Shown here piece by piece: positions 57,362-64,000 of a stretch of 64,000 bases of DNA; within the stretch, counting starts at the first letter, position 1; the number at the start of each line of letters is the position of its first letter. The stretch covers positions 744,001 to 808,000 of the forward strand of contig JAHBTW010000001.1 of NCBI GenBank assembly GCA_019638385.1, read 5' to 3'. The notes below the pieces were generated by a model that worked only from the letters and a program-made list of their open reading frames with translations, did not search any database and was not told where the DNA came from. This stretch comes from Saprospiraceae bacterium. Lineage in GTDB: Bacteria > Bacteroidota > Bacteroidia > Chitinophagales > Saprospiraceae. A program made the position numbers and the translations under genes.

Positions 57362-60300
57362 ATGAAAAGACTTACTTTAGTGTTCATGCTACTGCTGGCC
57401 GGCGCTGCTGCGCTGACAGCACAACGCACGATCACCGGCACAGTCACCGATCCAAACAAAGAACCGCTGATCGGCGCTACCGTACTCGTGGAAGGTACCT
57501 CGTTGGGTACTATAACAGACATCAATGGCGAATTCAGCCTGACCGTTCCGGCTGGTTCAACCAATCTTGTGGTGAGCTACACCGGCTATGCTGCTCGTCG
57601 GATAGCGTTGACAACCTCTTCTACCTACGCCATTGATTTGGATACAGATGCCGTCACCCTGTCAGACATAGTGGTGACAGCCTATGGTACCACTCGCAAG
57701 GAAGCGCTCACCGGCTCGGTGGGAAGTATTACGGCTGCATCTATTGAACGGCGCCCTGTCAATAACATTACCACTGTAATTGAAGGCGCATCAGCAGGCG
57801 TTGTAACGACCACCGCCAACGGCCAGCCCGGCTCCGGGCTTGACATCCGGATTCGCGGATTCGGTTCCATCAATGCTACGCAGGAGCCGTTGTATGTGGT
57901 GGACGGGGTGCCCTATGTAGGCAACACCTCCAACATCAACCCGGATGATGTGGAAAGCATCAGTATCCTCAAGGATGCATCGGCAACAGCCCTCTATGGG
58001 TCGCGTGCGGCCAACGGGGTAGTGATGATTACCACCAAACGAGGCAAAAAAGGCCGCAACAACGTATCGCTCAAAGTGACCCAAGGCTTCGCTACACGCG
58101 GCCTGCAAGAGTATGAGCGAGTGGATGCCTTCGAATACTACCCCATAATTTGGGAAAGCTATCGCAACTCCTTAGTGTATCCAGTTTCGGGTGCAGCGAT
58201 CACCCGCGACTCCGCCGGCCGCGTGGCTTCCGGCCTGACCAACCGAACCGGTGTGGCCGGCCTGCTCGCTTACAATCCCTTCAACGTACCTGCTGATCAG
58301 ATTGTAAGCCCGGATGGTACCATCAATCCGAATGCACAACTGATCTATGGAGACGACTTAGACTGGACCAAAGACCTCATGCGCACCGGCGACCGCAAAG
58401 ACTACGCATTATCTTTCAACGGCGGCGCTGATAAATTCGACTACTTCCTCTCGGCAGGCTATTTGAAAGAAGACGGATACACCCTCAATACCGACTTTGA
58501 GCGGTTTACGGCGCGCCTCAACGTCAACGTCCAGCCGAAAGAATGGCTACGAACCGGCCTGAACCTGTCGGGAAACCATTCCATTTCAAATACCGCCCGG
58601 GACGCAGGCAGTACTAGCTTTGTGAATCCCTTCTTTTTCTCCCGCAACATCGGCCCGATATTTCCGGTCTATGCACACAATATGACCACTGGCGAATACC
58701 TAATAGACCCGGCCACCGGCCAGCGATTCTGGGACCTAGGCAACTTTGGCAACTCCGGCCTCGGCATTCCCAACCGCCCCGGCAGCGGATTTGCCGGTCG
58801 TCATGGGCTGGCCGAGACAACCCTGAACAGCCAGTTGTTTACACGGACTGTGGTGAGCGCTCGCTCTACCACCGATCTTTTCTTCCTGAAGAATTTTAAA
58901 TTCTCCAACAATCTTGCGGTTGACTTTGAGTACCAGGCCGACAACAGCTTTGAGAACACATTGGTGGGCGACGGCGCTCCTGCAGGCAGAAGCCGTCGGC
59001 AGTTTGGCAGCACCACTGGCTTAATTGCCAGCCAGTTGCTGACTTACACCAAAGACATCAAAGATCACAACATTGACATCCTCATTGGTCACGAATCGTT
59101 CAACCAGCGTGGAACCGACCTGAATGGCTTTAAGCAAGGCCAGTCGCTGTCGGGCAATACGGAGTTGAATAACTTCACTACCATCAACTCGCTCACCTCG
59201 GCATTGGATTTCTACCGCATTGAGAGCTATCTGTCAAGAGCTAATTACAACTACAAAGACAAGTACATCGTTTCGGCCAGCCTTCGCAGAGACGGCAACT
59301 CCCGTTTTGCGGAAGGTTCGCGCTGGGGTACGTTCTGGTCAACCGGCGGTGCATGGAACATTCACAAAGAAGATTTCTTCAAGCCCTCCTGGGTGAGCCA
59401 ACTCAAACTGAGAAGCTCCTACGGCGTTACGGGCGTGGCAGACGGCATCGGTTTCTATGCTTATCAGGGGCTTTACGTTTTTGCCAATAATGCCAACGAA
59501 CCGGGTATTATCCAGAGCACATCGGCTTCCTTTAACCCCAACCTGACCTGGGAAAACAACGAGCAGTTTGATATCGGCATTGACTTCGGTTTCTTCAAAA
59601 ACCGCGTTACGGGCTCTGTAGAATACTTCGATCGCCAGTCGAAAGACTTGCTCTTTGCTGTGCCGCAGCCGGTATCCAGCGGTGTTTTTACTACCCTGCA
59701 AAACACAGCGACCTTGTTTAACCGCGGTATCGAAGCCAATTTGAACATTGACATTGTGCGCAGCAAGGATTTCATCTGGAATATGAATTTCAACGCATCC
59801 ACATTGACCAACCAGATCACAAAGATGCCGGAGTCCGTGCCGGAATTCGTCACCGGTACGAAGAAATATGCAACAGGGCAATCCATTTTTGACTACTGGC
59901 TGCGCACCTACTATGGCGTGGACCCAATGGACGGAACGGCGCTCTACGTTGCCAACGATCCAACACTTACTGCCAACCGCCGCTTCATCACCAACGCTTC
60001 CGGCGGTATTGATACGGTAACGACCTCCATCAACAATGCGAAGTTTGAGTATAACGGTACCGTTATTCCCAAACTGTACGGCAGCTTTTCGCCCACCATT
60101 ACTTACAAAGACTTTTCGCTGTTTGCGCTGTTCACCTTCCAACTCGGCGGCTTGACGTATGATGGCCTGTACGCTTCTCTGATGTCGAGCACTACCGTGG
60201 GTGGCGCTTTGCACAAAGACATCCTGAACAGGTGGCAAAACGAAGGCGACATCACCAACGTGCCCCGAGTGGATCAGGGCAGGGCAGTGGATTTTAACGC

Positions 60301-60550
60301 CGCTTCTTCCCGCTGGCTCGTGGATGCTTCGTTCCTCAATATCCGCAACGTAAACCTGACGTATAGCTTGCCTAAATCTTTCATTTCCAAAATGAAACTC
60401 AACGGCGGAAATGTCTTCGTTGCCATGGAAAACGTAGCTTTCTTCTCGAAAAGAGTAGGGATGAACAACCAACAAGCCTTTTCGGGTGTAACCTCTAATG
60501 CCTACCCGCCGGCGCGCGTATTCTCCGGAGGCTTTAACATTAACTTCTAA
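57362..60550 (+). CDS. SusC/RagA family TonB-dependent outer-membrane protein
   Basis: A 1062-residue outer-membrane importer. A signal peptide (about 1-20) is followed by a carboxypeptidase-D-like regulatory domain (RTITGTVTDPNKEPLIGATV, about 22-41). The plug domain follows (IRIRGFGSINATQEPLYVVDGVPY, split about 160-175, and YGSRAANGVVMITTKRG, about 215-231), then a long 22-strand barrel region ending in FSGGFNINF. With the SusD partner 13 bases downstream it forms a substrate-uptake complex. Its leader is nearly the same as that of the second SusC further on. Confidence 0.93.
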   Translation: MKRLTLVFMLLLAGAAALTAQRTITGTVTDPNKEPLIGATVLVEGTSLGTITDINGEFSLTVPAGSTNLVVSYTGYAARRIALTTSSTYAIDLDTDAVTLSDIVVTAYGTTRKEALTGSVGSITAASIERRPVNNITTVIEGASAGVVTTTANGQPGSGLDIRIRGFGSINATQEPLYVVDGVPYVGNTSNINPDDVESISILKDASATALYGSRAANGVVMITTKRGKKGRNNVSLKVTQGFATRGLQEYERVDAFEYYPIIWESYRNSLVYPVSGAAITRDSAGRVASGLTNRTGVAGLLAYNPFNVPADQIVSPDGTINPNAQLIYGDDLDWTKDLMRTGDRKDYALSFNGGADKFDYFLSAGYLKEDGYTLNTDFERFTARLNVNVQPKEWLRTGLNLSGNHSISNTARDAGSTSFVNPFFFSRNIGPIFPVYAHNMTTGEYLIDPATGQRFWDLGNFGNSGLGIPNRPGSGFAGRHGLAETTLNSQLFTRTVVSARSTTDLFFLKNFKFSNNLAVDFEYQADNSFENTLVGDGAPAGRSRRQFGSTTGLIASQLLTYTKDIKDHNIDILIGHESFNQRGTDLNGFKQGQSLSGNTELNNFTTINSLTSALDFYRIESYLSRANYNYKDKYIVSASLRRDGNSRFAEGSRWGTFWSTGGAWNIHKEDFFKPSWVSQLKLRSSYGVTGVADGIGFYAYQGLYVFANNANEPGIIQSTSASFNPNLTWENNEQFDIGIDFGFFKNRVTGSVEYFDRQSKDLLFAVPQPVSSGVFTTLQNTATLFNRGIEANLNIDIVRSKDFIWNMNFNASTLTNQITKMPESVPEFVTGTKKYATGQSIFDYWLRTYYGVDPMDGTALYVANDPTLTANRRFITNASGGIDTVTTSINNAKFEYNGTVIPKLYGSFSPTITYKDFSLFALFTFQLGGLTYDGLYASLMSSTTVGGALHKDILNRWQNEGDITNVPRVDQGRAVDFNAASSRWLVDASFLNIRNVNLTYSLPKSFISKMKLNGGNVFVAMENVAFFSKRVGMNNQQAFSGVTSNAYPPARVFSGGFNINF

Positions 60551-60563
60551 ATCTGTTTCAAAC

Positions 60564-62057
60564 ATGAAAAAATCGATCTATAAATTCACGGCGCTATTCG
60601 CCATTCTTTTCATGGTTTCGGCTTGTGAAAAGGAATTCCTCGATACCTATCCGACCACAGCCGTATCGGATAGTGACGTGCTGCTCAGTACCCAAAATGC
60701 CATTGCCGCGCTCAACGGCATCCATCGCAGCTTATACCAGCAATTTCCGGTATTGGGATCGCAAGGACAAGGGGGAGAAGGTTCCAACAACATCTTCCGC
60801 GATCTGATTGGAGAAGACCTCATCCTTCCGCTGGCCGGAGGCAGTACATTTCACTTCGGTTTTGTGCGCTGGCAAACCCACCGCAACGTCAATGCCGGAG
60901 ACCTGAGGTACATGTATCACTTCTACTATCGCATTATTGGAAATGCCAATGTGCTGATCAACGGCATTGAAAAGACGCCGGGGTCGGAAGCAGATAAAAA
61001 TATGATCCGGGGCCAAGCACTTGCCTACCGCGGCTGGGCGCACTTCCAGTTGGTTCAACTATGGGGCGAGCGCTACGATGCATCCAAAACCAATACTCAA
61101 CTGGGCGTACCCTTGATGATTGAGAACACTCTGGCTGGGCAGCCGAGAGCCACCGTAGAGGAAGTTTACACTCAGATCAATAAAGACTTAGACGAGGCCA
61201 TCACCCTTCTGGCCGGATACACCCGCACCGGGTCCGCGGCCAAGTCCAACATCAATGTGAATGTAGCGCAAGGTTTTAAGGCACGCGTGGCGCTTACCCA
61301 GCAAAACTGGGCAGCAGCAGCAACGGCAGCAGCGGCAGCAAGAGCCGGCCATGCTCTTATGAGCAACGCACAATACACTTCCGGCTTCAACGACATTACC
61401 AACCCGGAATGGATATGGGGTAGCCGTCAGATTTCGGACCACAACACCTTCTTCTGGTCTTACTTTGCGTATATCTCTGCCAACTTCAATTCTACCGTGA
61501 TCCGCACGCAACCAAGAGCCATCAACGGGCTGCTTTGGGAGCAGATATCGGATACCGACGTGCGCAAACTCATGTGGGATCGCACCGGCGCCAATGTACC
61601 CATTCCTCCGGGCGGAGCACGGGTGCCGTACCAAAACAATAAATTCCTGGCGGCCAGCTCCAGTCTGAGCATCGGCGATGTGCCGCTCATGCGCTCGGGT
61701 GAAATGCTCCTGATAGAAGCAGAAGCGAAAGCCCGCAACAACGATGAGGACGGCGCGCGTCAGGCATTGTTCACCTTGGTGAGCAACCGCGACCCGCAAT
61801 ACGTCTTGTCCACCAACTCCGGGCAAGCGCTCATTGACGAGATTCTCTTCAACCGCCGCATTGAGTTGTGGGGCGAAGGCTTCCGCTTCACCGACCTCAA
61901 GCGCCTCAACCTGCCTTTAAACAGGAACGGCATTCCAAATCAGCTATTAGTAATTGTGTCCATTACCGACGTACCTGCCGGCGATAAGCAGTGGCAATGG
62001 ATTTTTCCGCAAGATGAAATCAATGCGAACCCGGCGATCGTACAGAATCCGCTGTAG
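60564..62057 (+). CDS. RagB/SusD family nutrient-uptake outer-membrane lipoprotein
   Basis: A 497-residue SusD-type protein with a lipoprotein signal peptide (MVSACEKE, mature Cys at about residue 19). The helical TPR-like core carries the typical GQALAYRGWAHFQLVQLWG segment (about 153-171), and the C-terminal RRIELWGEGFRFTDLKRL segment (about 433-450) is conserved. It caps the preceding SusC and binds the substrate, a glycan or other oligomer. ATG 60564 starts 13 bases after the SusC stop. Followed by a strong terminator. Confidence 0.92.
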   Translation: MKKSIYKFTALFAILFMVSACEKEFLDTYPTTAVSDSDVLLSTQNAIAALNGIHRSLYQQFPVLGSQGQGGEGSNNIFRDLIGEDLILPLAGGSTFHFGFVRWQTHRNVNAGDLRYMYHFYYRIIGNANVLINGIEKTPGSEADKNMIRGQALAYRGWAHFQLVQLWGERYDASKTNTQLGVPLMIENTLAGQPRATVEEVYTQINKDLDEAITLLAGYTRTGSAAKSNINVNVAQGFKARVALTQQNWAAAATAAAAARAGHALMSNAQYTSGFNDITNPEWIWGSRQISDHNTFFWSYFAYISANFNSTVIRTQPRAINGLLWEQISDTDVRKLMWDRTGANVPIPPGGARVPYQNNKFLAASSSLSIGDVPLMRSGEMLLIEAEAKARNNDEDGARQALFTLVSNRDPQYVLSTNSGQALIDEILFNRRIELWGEGFRFTDLKRLNLPLNRNGIPNQLLVIVSITDVPAGDKQWQWIFPQDEINANPAIVQNPL

Positions 62058-62083
62058 TATTGGTACATAAAAAGTTGCAACAG

Positions 62084-62120
62084 CAGGGCATTCCAGGTTA
62101 ACCGGGATGCCCTGTTTTTT
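62084..62120 (+). terminator. Terminator after the SusCD pair
   Basis: Arms CAGGGCATTCC (62084-62094) and GGGATGCCCTG (62104-62114), pairing throughout with one G-T wobble, followed by six T. It separates the SusCD pair from the second SusC gene. Confidence 0.85.
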
Positions 62121-62368
62121 GGAGTCAAGCGAGTTGTATTGAAATCCTCTTCCCGGCGCATGGCCTGAAAAAAACGCCCAATTTTCCGCTTCGGGCAGGC
62201 AGCGTTTCGCGCCGCTCAAACGATATTGAAACGTCTAATCTATTTTGGCAAAAAGATGAAAAGCAAATGACCGCATTTGTTTTTATAAGTCGTTGGATTG
62301 TCTAACCTCATTAGCCTGTTTGTAAGTATCGGATACTATTTTTCCAAAAAAACACCCGTGTAAAAGCT

Positions 62369-62395
62369 ACTAACGAATGTTAGTTATTAATTTTG
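62369..62395 (+). promoter_or_regulatory. Promoter and operator-like repeat of the second SusC
   Basis: TAATTTTG (62388-62395) is a perfect TAnnTTTG box, 33 bases before the start codon. The place of the -33 element is instead taken by ACTAAC-GAAT-GTTAGT (62369-62384), a perfect inverted repeat. This is what one expects where an activator replaces -33 recognition. Confidence 0.5.
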
Positions 62396-62428
62396 TGTAA
62401 ATTTTTTTCAAACCAAATACAGTCAGAC

Positions 62429-64000
62429 ATGAAAAGACTCATTTTAGTGTTCATGCTCCTGCTGACCGGCGCTGCGGCGCTGGTAGCACAACGCGCGATC
62501 ACCGGTATGGTAACTGACGATAAGGGCGAAGCGCTGATCGGCGCTTCGGTACTTGCGAAAGGAACCTCAGTCGGTACGGTAAGTGATTTGGACGGAAGTT
62601 TCCGTTTGCAAGTTCCTGCCGGCGCCGGCGCCCTGGTGGTCAGTTACACCGGTTATGTTACCAAAGAGGTAGCGCTTACGAATGCAAGCAATTACGAAAT
62701 CAGCTTGTCTTCGGACATAGTGGGCATTTCAGAGATTGTAGTGGTGGGCTACGGTACGCAGCAAAAGCGCGACGTTACCGGCTCCATCTCTCAGGTGAAA
62801 GGCGATGCCATCGCCAACCTGGCTACGCCGAGCTTTGAGAGCCAGTTGGCAGGTCGTGCTGCCGGGGTACAGATTACTCCGCCGAGCGGCATTTTGGGCG
62901 CACCGCCTCAAATCCGCATCCGGGGTGTAAACTCGATCTCCTCTGGTACGGGGCCGCTGATCGTTCTTGACGGAGTACCCGTAGTGAGTGGAAATGCAGG
63001 AGGCTTTACGCCGGCCAACACCTTGGGTGATATCAACCCGGCCGACATTGAGTCCTTTGAGATACTCAAGGACGGCGCGGCTACGGCCATTTACGGCTCT
63101 CGTGCTGCGAACGGTGTTATCCTCATTACCACCAAAAAAGGTAAGAGCGGCAAGGCAAAGTTTGCCTACGATGCTTATGTAGGTGTTTCGCAGGCCACCA
63201 ATCTTTTCCCGTTGCTCAACGCAGAACAGTTTGTAGAGATCAACAACGAAAAGAACCGCAATGCAGGCGGTACTACCGACATCGCCAATTTGCAGACCCG
63301 CGCCGACGGCAGCATCGTGGAAACGGACTGGAACGATGTTATCTTTAGAAATGCTTTCCAGCAGAACCATGTGTTTTCTGTTAGCGGCGGTACCGACAAA
63401 AACAGCTACTACTTCTCCTTCGGTTTCTCTGACCAGGAAGGTATTGCCGTTGCCAACAGCCTGAATCGTTATTCCTTCCGTGCCAACTTAGATCAGAAAG
63501 TGAACAACTGGTTGAAGGTAGGTTTCTCCAGTGGCGTAACGCGCCAGCAGAACTTGGGGCCGCTTACGGGATCAAACAACCTGTCCGGTAACACGTTTGC
63601 CACCATCAGGATGTTCCCCAACGTGGATGTGTATGACCCGACTGATCCGACCGGCTACAACCTCGACGACATCAACCCGCGTACTTTGGGCCGCGGCGCC
63701 AACACCATCGAGATTGCCAACGGTATCCCCAACCAACGCTTCGTATTGGACAACGACGCCCGTCGTTCCGATTCCTGGCGTTTGCTCGGCAACGCTTATG
63801 TGGGCGTGCAAATAGCCAAGGGCCTGGATTTCCGCTCTCTGATCGGTATTGACGGCAGCTATGTGGACGACTATCTGTTCCAGGACCCGCGCCATGGCGA
63901 TGGATTCTCGGCCAACGGTCGTATTTCTCAAGCGTATTCTCCGCAATTGCGCTGGAACTGGCAGAACATCTTGAACTACACCGAAACGCTTGGTGAAAAG
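62429..64000 (+). CDS. SusC/RagA family TonB-dependent outer-membrane protein (partial, runs off the edge)
   Basis: The first 524 codons of a second SusC; the frame is open to the last base of the window. A signal peptide (about 1-20) is followed by the carboxypeptidase-D-like domain (RAITGMVTDDKGEALIGASV). Next come the plug domain with YGTQQKRDVTGSIS, IRIRGVNSISSGTGPLIVLD and YGSRAANGVILITTKKG, and then the start of the barrel. It shares 25 of the first 30 residues and the upstream sequence with the first SusC, but then diverges, including in the plug loop. Its own SusD, if any, lies beyond the window. Confidence 0.9.
   Translation, partial: MKRLILVFMLLLTGAAALVAQRAITGMVTDDKGEALIGASVLAKGTSVGTVSDLDGSFRLQVPAGAGALVVSYTGYVTKEVALTNASNYEISLSSDIVGISEIVVVGYGTQQKRDVTGSISQVKGDAIANLATPSFESQLAGRAAGVQITPPSGILGAPPQIRIRGVNSISSGTGPLIVLDGVPVVSGNAGGFTPANTLGDINPADIESFEILKDGAATAIYGSRAANGVILITTKKGKSGKAKFAYDAYVGVSQATNLFPLLNAEQFVEINNEKNRNAGGTTDIANLQTRADGSIVETDWNDVIFRNAFQQNHVFSVSGGTDKNSYYFSFGFSDQEGIAVANSLNRYSFRANLDQKVNNWLKVGFSSGVTRQQNLGPLTGSNNLSGNTFATIRMFPNVDVYDPTDPTGYNLDDINPRTLGRGANTIEIANGIPNQRFVLDNDARRSDSWRLLGNAYVGVQIAKGLDFRSLIGIDGSYVDDYLFQDPRHGDGFSANGRISQAYSPQLRWNWQNILNYTETLGEK

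Larger units (their letters stand above)
62058..62428. other. Interval between SusD and the second SusC
   Basis: The left end is the SusD terminator (62084-62120). The middle shows no gene. The right end holds a TAnnTTTG box, an inverted repeat (62369-62384) and a leader almost identical to that of the first SusC gene. Confidence 0.6.

Overview
The window is a stretch of chromosome from a Bacteroidota bacterium, most likely a member of Saprospiria or a close relative. The evidence is three proteins with type IX secretion (T9SS) C-terminal sorting domains, a SusC/SusD/SusC cluster, a type III glutamine synthetase, several DUF families typical of the phylum, and promoters of the Bacteroidota form (TTTG, then TAnnTTTG). 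GC content is moderate by eye. I found no rRNA, tRNA, CRISPR array, prophage or intact insertion sequence. The species assignment is an inference.

Layout. 1-7.3 kb: gpsA, a DUF1761 membrane protein, then a plus-strand run hypF-hypE-bifunctional nuclease-aminopeptidase P; the hypF/hypE junction carries an 11-G tract and a perfect 24-bp palindrome. 7.4-10.6 kb: one very large gene for an N-terminal adaptor-LRR-Roc-COR-TIR protein, the best candidate for an unusual system. 10.6-22.6 kb: PPK2, DUF58, thioredoxin, DUF3810, an ECF sigma factor coupled to a membrane-anchored beta-barrel-like protein, miaA, an acyltransferase, a CxxCH-containing T9SS protein, a SWIM protein, rlmH, xseB and an EamA transporter. 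22.6-30.4 kb: a TreS-maltokinase fusion whose GH13 nucleophile is replaced by Thr, an AlkD-like protein, a YebC-family regulator, a 52-residue membrane protein, an SDR and fhs.

30.4-44.7 kb: a conserved-looking unknown, a large dockerin-like T9SS protein, a serine hydrolase behind five BTRD1-like repeats, dnaG, a secreted GH13 amylase, an OmpA protein with seven calcium-binding-type repeats, a lipoprotein subtilase, msrB and a YkgJ protein. 44.7-51.4 kb: a minus-strand unit for a periplasmic molybdenum hydroxylase (iorA-like, iorB-like, xdhC), a decayed DUF3368/PIN-like toxin remnant, a sterol desaturase, and lipB coupled to a small unknown. 51.8-64 kb: glutamine synthetase III, a T9SS protein, urocanate hydratase, and SusC-SusD followed by a second SusC that runs off the right edge. 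The two SusC genes share almost the same leader and upstream sequence.

How the genes work together. Much of the window is housekeeping: tRNA and rRNA modification, replication priming, one-carbon and nitrogen metabolism, lipoylation. Around this sit polymer-uptake and storage functions (SusCD, secreted amylase, TreS-Mak) and cell-surface proteins. Convergent gene pairs are often separated by clear hairpins, which are listed. All calls come from reading the sequence and recalled family knowledge; no database search was run.
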